Below, one piece after another: positions 8,976-17,917 of a DNA stretch of 64,000 bases. Below the pieces are notes generated by a model. It was not told where the DNA came from. It made no database searches and was given only the letters and a program-made list of their open reading frames with translations. The first letter of the stretch is position 1; the number at the start of each line of letters is the position of its first letter. Where the stretch lies: contig NZ_MUZU01000003.1 of the NCBI RefSeq assembly GCF_002000085.1, positions 248,001-312,000 of the forward strand, given 5' to 3'. The position numbers and the translations under genes are program-made. The stretch comes from Pseudocolwellia agarivorans. Lineage in GTDB: Bacteria; Pseudomonadota; Gammaproteobacteria; Enterobacterales; Alteromonadaceae.

Positions 8976-9884
8976 TTACAAATACGCCACGCTTGTTTGA
9001 TTTCGACCTGCATTTTTCGAACGGTAAAGTGCATCATCAGACAATTTTAAAAGGGCATCAAAACTGTTTTTTTCATTTTTATGGCTGACAACCAAGCCAA
9101 TACTTATGGTGATACTGATGTTATCAATTACTTCATTTTCAACTTTTTTTCTCAGGTTTTCGGCTAATTTATAAGCATTAGCTTCATCTATGTCAGGTAA
9201 TAGTAATACGAACTCTTCGCCACCAATTCTAGCGACTAGATCGTTTGCCCTGCGGTCTTCTTGCAATATAGTTGCTAGGTGCTTTAAAACTTTATCGCCA
9301 ACGTGATGACCATAAGTGTCGTTAACCTGTTTGAAAAAATCGACATCAATTGACAATAATGCAAAGGTAGAAGGGTTTCGAGCAACCAAGTTAATGATTC
9401 TCGTTATCTGATTTTGTAGTTCGCGCCTGTTCATTAAACCGGTTAAGGGATCGGTTATAGCAAGCTGATAAAGCGCTTTAGATTGCTCTTCTAACTTGTC
9501 TTTAGCTTTTATTAATTCAGAATGAAGTTTATTCCGATTGCTGCATTCGTATAACGACCAATAAGATGTACCTTCTTCTCCTAATCTAATATTTACAACA
9601 ACCGGTACCACTTGTTTGTTTTGATCTATAAAGGATAGCTGAATTTCTTGTGCAACGGTTTCAACAAGTAAAAGTGGGTAAATATAACTATCAATAAAAA
9701 TATTAGATGCTTTTGTAAAACATGTAGCTATAGATGAATTAATCAATTCATTGTTAGGTTTAAAACTTAAATTGCAAATATAGTCATTACAAAAAATAAT
9801 CTTGCGATATTTATTAACAATCATGTGCCCCGAACAAAAATCATTAAGATTTTGGCTGGCATTAATGGCGTTTAATGTTTTCAA
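8976..9884 (-). CDS. PAS-GGDEF diguanylate cyclase paired with an RsbQ-like hydrolase
   Basis: 302 residues. Residues about 1-120 look like a PAS sensor (MIVNKYRKIIFCNDY, and QLSFIDQNKQVVPVVVNIRL), 120-140 a helical linker, and 140-302 a GGDEF domain. The active-site motif GGEEF is at 221-225, and an inhibitory I-site RxxD (RAND, 212-215) lies five residues before it, so it should make c-di-GMP with product feedback. Its start overlaps the stop of the upstream RsbQ-like gene by four bases, so the two are translationally coupled. In Bacillus, RsbQ supplies a ligand to the PAS domain of RsbP; here that PAS is probably on a GGDEF protein. Confidence 0.88.
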   Translation of the reverse strand: MKTLNAINASQNLNDFCSGHMIVNKYRKIIFCNDYICNLSFKPNNELINSSIATCFTKASNIFIDSYIYPLLLVETVAQEIQLSFIDQNKQVVPVVVNIRLGEEGTSYWSLYECSNRNKLHSELIKAKDKLEEQSKALYQLAITDPLTGLMNRRELQNQITRIINLVARNPSTFALLSIDVDFFKQVNDTYGHHVGDKVLKHLATILQEDRRANDLVARIGGEEFVLLLPDIDEANAYKLAENLRKKVENEVIDNISITISIGLVVSHKNEKNSFDALLKLSDDALYRSKNAGRNQTSVAYL

Positions 9885-10678
9885 ATGAAACGGAGAATAA
9901 TAGGAACAATGTCTTCATGATTGGTCATATGTAAGCAATGGCCTTCTGCATTAATCACTTCAAGCTCACAGTTATTTATATTTTCAGCCATGTATTTTCC
10001 AACTTGCACATCTGCCAATGAATCAGATTCACTTTGCAAAATAAGTGAAGGGCATGCAATGTCTTTTAGAATATGTCTGTAATCGGAGAAAAAAGTCGCT
10101 TTAGCAAAATTTTTCGCGATTAATGGATCTGTGCTACAAAAGCTTCCTGATAACTCAGCGATCAATTCAGGCGACTGAGAGCTTCCCATAACAAGTGGCG
10201 CTAAATAATTCGCCCAACCAATATAGTTTTTATCCATGAGTTCAACTAACTCTTCTAAATCACTTCGTTCAAATCCGCCTTCATAATCAGGAGGAACATT
10301 TAAGAAGCAAGGTGATGGACAGATCATAATAAGGTTAGTAATTATTTCAGGAATTTTGATTGAGGCAATTGAAGCGATAATGGAACTAACGGAGTGTCCG
10401 ATAATACTGACATTGGTGAGTTTTAATTCGTGAATAATATCGATAATATCTTCAGCGTATCCTTCTAACGTTCCGTATTTTTCAGTCGAATAATCTGTCA
10501 ATAACGACTTACCAGAACCCACATAATCAAAAAGTACGACTTGGTAATGTTTTTCTAATATGGGCTGCATAAATCGCCACATATTCTGATCACATCCAAA
10601 TCCATGCGCAAGCATTAAGGTTGGACCATTTTTATTACCTGAAACTTTGACGTTATTTCTAATTTTTATGTTATTCAT
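9881..10678 (-). CDS. rsbQ: RsbQ-type alpha/beta hydrolase
   Basis: 265 residues closely resembling Bacillus subtilis RsbQ, including DYVGSGKS, MICPSPCFLNVPPDYEGGF, NYIGWA and FCSTDP. The catalytic triad falls at S96 (GHSVS), D219 (SESDS) and H247 (EGHCLH), the same numbering as RsbQ. RsbQ activates the PAS-phosphatase RsbP in energy-stress signalling, and plant KAI2/D14 receptors share this fold. No RsbP, sigma-B or anti-sigma gene is nearby; the downstream overlapping partner is a PAS-GGDEF protein, so the output is probably c-di-GMP. The natural substrate is unknown. Confidence 0.88.
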   Translation of the reverse strand: MNNIKIRNNVKVSGNKNGPTLMLAHGFGCDQNMWRFMQPILEKHYQVVLFDYVGSGKSLLTDYSTEKYGTLEGYAEDIIDIIHELKLTNVSIIGHSVSSIIASIASIKIPEIITNLIMICPSPCFLNVPPDYEGGFERSDLEELVELMDKNYIGWANYLAPLVMGSSQSPELIAELSGSFCSTDPLIAKNFAKATFFSDYRHILKDIACPSLILQSESDSLADVQVGKYMAENINNCELEVINAEGHCLHMTNHEDIVPIILRFI

Positions 10679-10739
10679 TACGACTAATTTTTAACAGCTC
10701 AATATTTGGAGTATAACCTAACTATTAAGCAAGACAAAA

Positions 10740-11771
10740 CTAGCTGGTTTCGCCATGTTCAATATGAAAAGGGATGATGACTGACTCAATCGCCCTTTCA
10801 ATAAAGAGCTCTGCAGCTTTAATACCTTTTTTCTCATTGTTCTGATGTATGGTTGTTAATTTAGGTTGAGAGCGTAACGCTTCGTCAATACCATCAAAGC
10901 CGACGATTCTTATGTCTTGAGGTATTTTAAGCCCCATAGCATTTATTTCTTGTATAGCGGCTAATGCAATCAGATCACTCATGCACAGTAAAACATTAGG
11001 GCGAGGCGTTGACGTTAAAGCTTCTCGCGCGGCTATCAATGCAAAGTGATGTTTGTTTTCAGGAATATTCCATACTCGATCAGAACGTAGCTCAACTCCA
11101 ATCTCTTTAATCGCTCGGTTGTAACCATTCAAACGCTTGTGAGAAATAGAGCATTGATAATCTAAACCCGGTAAGTCATAAACACGCGAAGTTACGGTTG
11201 AGTCAAGTAACCTTAGGCCGAGAATAGCCACGGCATCGTCTTTTGAATGCAAAGCCAGTTTGGCTATTTCGTAAGCCGCTTGTTCGTTATCAATACCAAC
11301 AGATGCTTTGCGATCTATGTCAAAGTCGGCAGTAACTACTTTTTTATTTGTAACTCTTAACTGCTCAATTAAGGCTGTATTGCGCGGGCTACCATAACAA
11401 ATAAAGCCATCAACAAAGTCAGACACTGCATTAATATTTTCTGAAGTACCTGAAAACAATAACAAATTAACTTTGCTTTGTTCTAATACTGACGAGACCC
11501 CTTTAACAAACTTGCTTGCTACGGGGTCTGTAACCATATATTCAACACTGTCGGGCAGTACTAAAGCAACTATATTAAAGTGACCTTTTCTTAACGACTG
11601 TGCTGCTCTGTTTGGGCCTGAGTAACCAATTTCTTTGCAAGACTCAAGTATTTCATCTCGGCGCTTTTTAGAGAGTTGATCTGGCCGATTAAATGCATTA
11701 GAAACCGTGGCATTTGAAACACCCAATTTTTGGGCAACACTTTTTAGCGTCCAAGCTTTTTTATCTATCAT
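10740..11771 (-). CDS. LacI-family repressor of the sucrose locus
   Basis: 343 residues. Residues about 5-55 are a LacI helix-turn-helix and hinge (WTLKSVAQKLGVSNATVSNAFNRPDQLS). The rest is a periplasmic-binding-protein-like sensor domain (GFDGIDEALRSQPKLTTIHQN). It is the first regulator beside the sucrose genes. Palindromes of the form CTTAATCGATTAAG lie upstream of the phosphorylase and the TonB receptor and are LacI-type operators, so it probably represses both until sucrose or a derivative is bound. The ligand is inferred from neighbours. Confidence 0.88.
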   Translation of the reverse strand: MIDKKAWTLKSVAQKLGVSNATVSNAFNRPDQLSKKRRDEILESCKEIGYSGPNRAAQSLRKGHFNIVALVLPDSVEYMVTDPVASKFVKGVSSVLEQSKVNLLLFSGTSENINAVSDFVDGFICYGSPRNTALIEQLRVTNKKVVTADFDIDRKASVGIDNEQAAYEIAKLALHSKDDAVAILGLRLLDSTVTSRVYDLPGLDYQCSISHKRLNGYNRAIKEIGVELRSDRVWNIPENKHHFALIAAREALTSTPRPNVLLCMSDLIALAAIQEINAMGLKIPQDIRIVGFDGIDEALRSQPKLTTIHQNNEKKGIKAAELFIERAIESVIIPFHIEHGETS

Positions 11772-11968
11772 GTTTACCTTTCATATTCTTGTTTGTCTAG
11801 AGTATCTGAATACTATGAAATCGACTTCAAATTAAACTTTATTTTTATGTTATTTATATGACATAAAAGCACTTTAAATAACATTAATTCCAGTAGGGTT
11901 ACTTTGGCCTAAGTACATATTAATATCAACAAATTACTCATTTAAACTGATAAAATTACGGCTACTCA

Positions 11969-13450
11969 TCAATTTAAAGCTTCATTTAAAAGCTTATCTA
12001 ATTTGGTGGTACTGATGTCGTTGCCGTTTTTTATCTCGATCAATGCATTTCTATTAGTTAAATCAACAATTAAGGTAGCCATTTGTTCGTTATTTTTCCA
12101 TGTCATTTTCAAAGTAGATTGGCCACTAGTTATGCTAAATTCACCATTAAATGCGTCACAGCTATTGCGCAATTTAATCAGCTGAATTAATGCTTTAGTA
12201 AAAGGCTTGTTTAGCGCTTGTTCAATACCATTCGTATCAAGATACGGACGGTTAATATCTCTGCCTACATTGGATTTTGATAATAATTCCATGGCATTTT
12301 TTTCAGCCAGCAAACCCGCGTAATAAACTTGTGGTGTACCAGGAGCAAAAAATTGAATAGCTCTTGCCACTAAATAATCAAAGTCGTTTTGTCCAAGTGC
12401 ATCATAATATGTGCAATTTACTTGATACAAATCCACATTACTTGCCGCTGCGCCCGTAGCCATTTTACTTTCGCCAGCGCTATTCACATGAATAGTTTCA
12501 ACCAACTTATCTATTTGCTCTTCGTTAAGTAATCCCGCTTTGCCATCCATAGGGCCTACATCAATAATGCCAATACCATCATGTGTATCTAACACGGTAA
12601 TGCAGTTTCTTGGCGAAATAGTTAACCACTTTGTCAAAGCCGTAAAATCTTTACTAAAAATACTGTGTAACACTAAAGGAGGTAAGGCAAAATCGTAAAC
12701 ACGGTCTACACGTTTAGCTATTTCTATTTGTGTTTGATAATACGAATGAATTTCTACTAGGGTTTCAATGCCTAAATCGTTCGCTGTTTTGCTAAGGTCA
12801 TCAATAAATTTGAAAGTTTCATCAAGCATAAAGCAACTGGTTCCGGCTTTTTTAAGCGCATAACCTGCAGCATCTAAACGAATGATCTTAATATTGTTTT
12901 CAGAAAAGGTTTTTAAAATGCGTGATAAATACTCTTTTCCTATTTCAGAAGTAACATCAATGTCTATTTGATTATCAGTAAATGTGGTCCAAAAATTTGC
13001 ACTGTCATTATTGGGTAATGAAAATTCAGTGAAACAACTTCCCGGACGAGGTCGGTATATTTTTTCAGCCTGTTCTTCACTTAACCCATTTGGAAATACT
13101 TTTTCTTTTGTTAAAAATAAATCCCAAAATGGGGAATTTTTACCGTTTTTAAGTACATCTTTAAATTCTTTAGACTGCGCAGACATGTGATTTACAATAA
13201 GGTCAGCCATTAACTCATGCCCTTCGCCTAAGGCTTTTACATCATTCCAATCGCCTAATCGGCTATCAACCTGTGTATGGTCTATCGGGTCAAAACCTGC
13301 ATCGCTGCCGTCAATTGGATAATAAAATGGCAACAAATGAACACCTGAAAATAAGCCAGCGAGCTGCTCATTTAAAAGATTGTTTAACGTTTGAGTATTT
13401 GAACCCGTTAACCTGTCTATATAGGTCATTAACTGAACATTGTTTTTCAT
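11969..13450 (-). CDS. Sucrose phosphorylase (GH13 subfamily 18)
   Basis: 493 residues from the ATG giving MKNNVQLMTYIDRL; the 25 codons before it are not family-like. Conserved blocks include LLPFYYPIDGSDAGFDPIDH, VDSRLGDWNDVKAL and LIVNHMS, the nucleophile Asp in IRLDAAGYALKK, the acid/base Glu in LVEIHSYY, and LDTHDGIG. The enzyme splits sucrose with phosphate into glucose-1-phosphate and fructose in the cytoplasm. Fructokinase, GPH symporter and TonB receptor genes nearby make a full sucrose route. Related GH13_18 enzymes use glucosylglycerate or sucrose-6-phosphate; the fructokinase favours sucrose. Confidence 0.87.
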   Translation of the reverse strand: MKNNVQLMTYIDRLTGSNTQTLNNLLNEQLAGLFSGVHLLPFYYPIDGSDAGFDPIDHTQVDSRLGDWNDVKALGEGHELMADLIVNHMSAQSKEFKDVLKNGKNSPFWDLFLTKEKVFPNGLSEEQAEKIYRPRPGSCFTEFSLPNNDSANFWTTFTDNQIDIDVTSEIGKEYLSRILKTFSENNIKIIRLDAAGYALKKAGTSCFMLDETFKFIDDLSKTANDLGIETLVEIHSYYQTQIEIAKRVDRVYDFALPPLVLHSIFSKDFTALTKWLTISPRNCITVLDTHDGIGIIDVGPMDGKAGLLNEEQIDKLVETIHVNSAGESKMATGAAASNVDLYQVNCTYYDALGQNDFDYLVARAIQFFAPGTPQVYYAGLLAEKNAMELLSKSNVGRDINRPYLDTNGIEQALNKPFTKALIQLIKLRNSCDAFNGEFSITSGQSTLKMTWKNNEQMATLIVDLTNRNALIEIKNGNDISTTKLDKLLNEALN

Positions 13451-13478
13451 AAGTTTACCGTATAATTTTAAGTTGCAT

Positions 13479-13492
13479 CTTAATCGATTAAG
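13479..13492. promoter_or_regulatory. LacI-type operator upstream of the sucrose phosphorylase
   Basis: A perfect 14-bp palindrome CTTAATCGATTAAG lies about 30 bp upstream of the phosphorylase start, in the 308-bp gap shared with the divergent symporter gene. The central CG and length fit LacI-family sites. The same core recurs before the TonB receptor. I see nothing else definite in 13493-13758 apart from AT-rich promoter sequence. Confidence 0.78.
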
Positions 13493-13758
13493 AACTATCT
13501 TTATATACAATCTCATTTTAATCAAGAATAATTTTATATTTTATTTAAGTTGGCAAAACAATAAGAAAGAAAAATAGAGCGAAATAAAAGGTGAAACTTC
13601 TTTATTTATCAACTTTATAAAGTGCTATTTTTTAGTCATTAAAATGAGTAAGAATATATCGATATCAATAATAAAAATTAAATCATGCTTAAATTGTAAT
13701 ATATCCATATCAACTCAAAGTGCATGGTATATATAGAATGTAGTCAGGGGAAAATAAA

Positions 13759-15132
13759 ATGACAACGAAATATAATTCACCACCCTTATCCTTCAAAGAA
13801 AAAGTCGGCTACGGCATGGGTGATATGGCGTCTAACTTCTACATGGGGTTCTTTTCACTCTTTCTGCTGTATTACTACACCGATGTTTATGGTATTTCAG
13901 CGGCAGCGGCAGCAACCATGTTATTAGTAACAAAAATTATTGATGCGGTAAGTGATCCTGCCATGGGATTAATTGCTGATAGAACCACGACTAAATGGGG
14001 GAAATATCGTCCTTATTTGCTTTGGATGGCGATTCCTTATGCATTACTGGGTTACCTTCTATTTCTAGGTCCTGAGTTTGGTGATACCGGAAAACTAATT
14101 TTTGCTTATATTACTTATTCGTTAATAATGCTCGCTTATACAGCCATTAACGTTCCTTACTCTGGCTTGATGGCTGTTATTCATCCGCAATCTGGTGAGC
14201 GAACAAAAGCGGCGCAATTTAGATTTATTTTTGCATCTGTAGGCTCTTTAGTGGTGGGCGCATCAGCCAAACCTTTGGTTGATTATTTAGGTGGAGGCGA
14301 TGAGTTATTAGGTTTCCGCTTAACCATTATTTTATTTGCTATTCTGTCTGTCGCTGTGTTTTGGTATACCTTTGCTGTTACTAAAGAACGCGTTACACCT
14401 AAAAAGCATGAGTCGAGTATTAAAGAAGATTTCGCTACTTTATTAGAGAATAAGTCGTGGATAATACTCGTATTTACAGGGATATTCGTTGTGGTTGGCT
14501 TAGTGGCTCGCTTTGCTTCTATTGCCTATTACACTAAATACTATATGGGTGACGACGGTACTAATATATTCTTGTGGATGGATGAAACCACATTAATTAT
14601 TTCATGTGGTTTACTCGGTCAACTATTTGGCGCACTTATTACCCCTAAATTAGTAACGCTTTTTGAAAAACACAAATTGATGTTCGCCATTAATTTAATT
14701 CATGCATTACTGCTGTTTTTCGCATTTACTATTTCCCCAGACAACCTTGCCCTGACAATTATTGTGCATACCTTAGGCATTATTACTTTTGGTATAGCAA
14801 TTACTCTACTCTTTACTATGTATACCGATTGTGTGGAATATGGTGAATGGAAAACAGGTAATAATAGCGCCGGTTTAACGGTATCCGCCTCTATGTTCTC
14901 ATTAAAGTTTGGTTCTGCTGTGGGTGGTGCACTACCTGGTTTTATACTAGCAGCCTTCGGGTTTATAGCTAACGAAACCCAAACGCCAGAGTCTATTGAA
15001 GGTATTCGCTATATGTTTAACATATTACCCGGCGTTTTCTTTTTATTCGGTGCTATTCTTATACTCTTCTACAAAATTGATCGGGCGCAATTAACTCAGA
15101 TTGAAAACGATTTGGCCCAGCGCCGTAATTAA
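13759..15132 (+). CDS. GPH-family sugar:cation symporter
   Basis: 457 residues with about twelve membrane segments. The N-terminal signature SFKEKVGYGMGDMASNFYMG and the motif DAVSDPAMGLIADRT are diagnostic of the glycoside-pentoside-hexuronide family (MelB/LacS type). It should carry sucrose across the inner membrane with Na+ or H+. A GGGG-type ribosome binding site precedes the ATG. It sits between the divergent phosphorylase and the TonB receptor, so it is the inner-membrane step of the sucrose route. Confidence 0.9.
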   Translation: MTTKYNSPPLSFKEKVGYGMGDMASNFYMGFFSLFLLYYYTDVYGISAAAAATMLLVTKIIDAVSDPAMGLIADRTTTKWGKYRPYLLWMAIPYALLGYLLFLGPEFGDTGKLIFAYITYSLIMLAYTAINVPYSGLMAVIHPQSGERTKAAQFRFIFASVGSLVVGASAKPLVDYLGGGDELLGFRLTIILFAILSVAVFWYTFAVTKERVTPKKHESSIKEDFATLLENKSWIILVFTGIFVVVGLVARFASIAYYTKYYMGDDGTNIFLWMDETTLIISCGLLGQLFGALITPKLVTLFEKHKLMFAINLIHALLLFFAFTISPDNLALTIIVHTLGIITFGIAITLLFTMYTDCVEYGEWKTGNNSAGLTVSASMFSLKFGSAVGGALPGFILAAFGFIANETQTPESIEGIRYMFNILPGVFFLFGAILILFYKIDRAQLTQIENDLAQRRN

Positions 15133-15148
15133 CCTGAATTGTTTCTGC

Positions 15149-15186
15149 AAAAAATACATCACTTTTACTAAGTAATGTATTTTTTA
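15149..15186 (+). terminator. Terminator after the symporter gene
   Basis: AAAAAATACAT at 15149-15159 pairs with ATGTATTTTTT at 15176-15186, followed by more T-rich sequence, just after the symporter stop. The rest of the gap to 15437 holds the receptor operator and promoter. Confidence 0.7.
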
Positions 15187-15375
15187 CTATGCGCCTCAAT
15201 GTTATTAAGTGATTTTTAGGGTTTATTAACGCCCTATTTGTTATTTACAGTCTTGTGGCACATTAATTTCGTATATAAATCCAAACTAAATCGTTTTATT
15301 TTTCATCAGATTAATAGAAGAAACACAGTTTAAGAAAAAAAATATTTGCAAAATGCACTTGTTTAGTTAAATATT

Positions 15376-15393
15376 AACTTAATCGATTAAGTT
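15376..15393. promoter_or_regulatory. LacI-type operator upstream of the TonB receptor
   Basis: AACTTAATCGATTAAGTT is a perfect 18-bp palindrome that contains the whole 14-bp palindrome seen before the sucrose phosphorylase. It lies about 45 bp upstream of the receptor ATG, where a repressor would block transcription. Confidence 0.82.
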
Positions 15394-15437
15394 CGAGTTA
15401 AAAATAACTATACTAAATAGATACACGGGGTGAACAC

Positions 15438-17858
15438 ATGAAACACATTACACATAAGAAATTAATACTAAGCACGTTAGCCATGGCGATATGTTCTAGC
15501 GTAAGCGCAGCAGATACCGCCACATCAGAAACAGTAGAAAAGAAAGGCTTAGACTTTGAACGCATTGTAGTAACAGGCTCGGCGGGTAAAGGCGCAACCG
15601 TTATGGCATCAAGTGTTTCAGTCAGTAGCTTATCTTCAGATCAAATAGAAGTGAGCACACCAAGAAGCTCAGCTGAAGCATTTAGATCTATACCAGGTAT
15701 TCGTTCAGAGTCTTCTGGTGGCGAAGGCAATGCCAATATTGCAGTACGTGGGTTACCCGTTGCTGCTGGTGGTGCAAAGTTTTTACAAATTCAAGAAGAC
15801 GGCTTACCGCTTTTACAATTTGGTGATATTGCTTTTGGTAACGCTGATATCTTTTTAAGATTAGACAGCACCATGGCATCTATCGAATCAATTCGTGGTG
15901 GTTCTGCCTCAACCTTAGCCACCAACTCACCGGGTGGTATTATTAATATCATCAGTAAAACAGGTGAATCTGAATCAGGTAGTGTAGCAACAACTATTGG
16001 CCTAGATTACGATCATACGCGTACCGATTTTGAATACGGCAGCGAAATTAGCGATAGCCTGTATTTTCATATTGGTGGTTTTTACCGTCAAGGCGAAGGC
16101 CCAAGAGAAGCTGGTTACACGGGTAATCAAGGCGGACAGATCAAAGCGAATATTACTAAAGAGTTTGATAAAGGCTACGTAAGACTTTATTACAAACATT
16201 TAGACGATAAAACTATTGCATATTTACCTATGCCGGCAACATCAAAAGGTAAATCAGTAGGTAGTTTTGACCCTTCTTCTGATACTCCACACTCAGCTTA
16301 TTTTACGTCGTTATTAACAACTGATGCTAACAACAATCTACGTCGTTCAGACATGCGCGACGGTATGAGCCCAGAAGTTGATTCTGTAGGTGTTGAAGCC
16401 GTATTTGATTTAGGCAACGATTGGTCTATTGAAAACAGATTTAGAACATCAAGCACTAAAGGTGGCTTTACTTCTCCTATCCCTGAAAGTATTCAAAACA
16501 GCCAGACACTTGCTGAAAGTTTAGCGGGTACAGGTGCAACCTTGAGTTACGCAAACGGCCCTTCTGAAGGACAAGCCTATACGGGTAACAACTTAATGCG
16601 TATTCATACGTTTGATGTTGAAATGAATAACTTAGATTTTATGGTTAATGATTTAAAAATATTAAAATCATTTGGCGATACTAATGTAACTTTTGGTTAC
16701 TACAAGTCATTACAAAACATTGAAACAACTTGGCTTTGGAATTCATACCTGCAAGAAGTTAAAGGCGACAACGCAGCACTTGTTGATGTAACCGCAGCTA
16801 ACGGTACTCGTTTTTCTGATAACGGCTTAATTGCTTATGGTGTGCCAGCTTGGGGCAACTGTTGTACACGTAACTATGATCTTCAATACGATGTAACCGC
16901 ACCTTATATTGCGGTTAATTCAATCTTTGGTGATTTAACTATTGATGCAAGTGTTCGTCATGACAGCGGAGAAGCAACCGGTACTTATACGGGTGCAGTA
17001 CAAGCTGAATTAGATATGAACAGAGATGGTACAATTTCAGTTGCTGAACAAAGTGTTTCGGTATTAGATAACAGCAATCCTTCTTATGTAAATTACGATT
17101 GGAGTTACACCTCTTACTCTTTAGGTGCTAACTATATTTTAAATGATGATATGGCTGTATTTGCTCGCTTAAGTCATGGTGGAACAGCAAACGCTGACCG
17201 TTTAGCCTTTGGTAAAATTGCTACTGACGGTAGTGTAAATGATGAAGATGCAGTTGATGAAGTTGACCAATTCGAAGCGGGTATTAAGTATCGTCAAGAC
17301 AGACTTTCGGTATTTGCTACGGCTTTCTTTGCTGAAACTCAAGAGCAAAACTTTGAAGCAAGCAGTCAACGATTTACTGACCGAGTATATGAGTCGTATG
17401 GTGTTGAGGTTGAAGCCGCATACTACATTGGCGACTTTGATATTCGAGGTAACTTTACATGGACTGACGCCGAAATTACGAAAGACAATAAAAACCCAGA
17501 TCAAGTAGGCAATACACCAAGAAGACAAGCTGACTTAGTTTATTCATTAACAACACGTTATAACTTCGACGAAGGCTCTGCAGGTATTAGTTTAATAGGC
17601 ACGACTGATGCTTATGCTCAAGATAACCTTGATCAAAGTGTAGATAATATTCTTAAATTCGACGGATACACGCAAGTAAATGCATTCGCTCAATATTATT
17701 TATCCGACGCATTTAGTGTTGCTTTAAACATTAACAATCTATTTGATACTACAGGTATTACCGAAGCTGAAGAAGGTACTGTTCCTGTAAATGACATTAT
17801 CAGAGCTAGAACAATTAATGGTAGAACCAGCAGTATTACTCTTAAATACGATTTTTAA
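15438..17858 (+). CDS. TonB-dependent outer-membrane receptor, probably for sucrose
   Basis: 806 residues: signal peptide (ends near SVSAA), then a TonB-box-like segment ERIVVTGSA, a plug domain with AFRSIPGIRSESSGG, NANIAVRGLP and SPGGIINIISKTGE, and a long beta-barrel ending in Phe (SSITLKYDF). It imports a substrate too large or scarce for porins, using TonB-ExbBD energy. Location in the sucrose cluster and the shared operator suggest sucrose or a sucrose-containing oligosaccharide. Its barrel contains NCC (GNCCTRN), an unusual vicinal Cys pair for an outer-membrane protein. Confidence 0.9.
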   Translation: MKHITHKKLILSTLAMAICSSVSAADTATSETVEKKGLDFERIVVTGSAGKGATVMASSVSVSSLSSDQIEVSTPRSSAEAFRSIPGIRSESSGGEGNANIAVRGLPVAAGGAKFLQIQEDGLPLLQFGDIAFGNADIFLRLDSTMASIESIRGGSASTLATNSPGGIINIISKTGESESGSVATTIGLDYDHTRTDFEYGSEISDSLYFHIGGFYRQGEGPREAGYTGNQGGQIKANITKEFDKGYVRLYYKHLDDKTIAYLPMPATSKGKSVGSFDPSSDTPHSAYFTSLLTTDANNNLRRSDMRDGMSPEVDSVGVEAVFDLGNDWSIENRFRTSSTKGGFTSPIPESIQNSQTLAESLAGTGATLSYANGPSEGQAYTGNNLMRIHTFDVEMNNLDFMVNDLKILKSFGDTNVTFGYYKSLQNIETTWLWNSYLQEVKGDNAALVDVTAANGTRFSDNGLIAYGVPAWGNCCTRNYDLQYDVTAPYIAVNSIFGDLTIDASVRHDSGEATGTYTGAVQAELDMNRDGTISVAEQSVSVLDNSNPSYVNYDWSYTSYSLGANYILNDDMAVFARLSHGGTANADRLAFGKIATDGSVNDEDAVDEVDQFEAGIKYRQDRLSVFATAFFAETQEQNFEASSQRFTDRVYESYGVEVEAAYYIGDFDIRGNFTWTDAEITKDNKNPDQVGNTPRRQADLVYSLTTRYNFDEGSAGISLIGTTDAYAQDNLDQSVDNILKFDGYTQVNAFAQYYLSDAFSVALNINNLFDTTGITEAEEGTVPVNDIIRARTINGRTSSITLKYDF

Positions 17859-17880
17859 TTTTTTCTAGTCAAAGCAATCA

Positions 17881-17907
17881 AAAGCCCATTTTTATGGGCT
17901 TTTTTTA
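17881..17907 (+). terminator. Terminator between TonB receptor and fructokinase
   Basis: AAAGCCCAT, a short loop, then ATGGGCTTTTTTT. It ends 10 bp before the fructokinase ATG, so the fructokinase ribosome binding site (AAGGTGAA) overlaps the end of the T run; partial read-through probably feeds fructokinase expression. Confidence 0.8.
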
Positions 17908-17917
17908 AGGTGAATTT

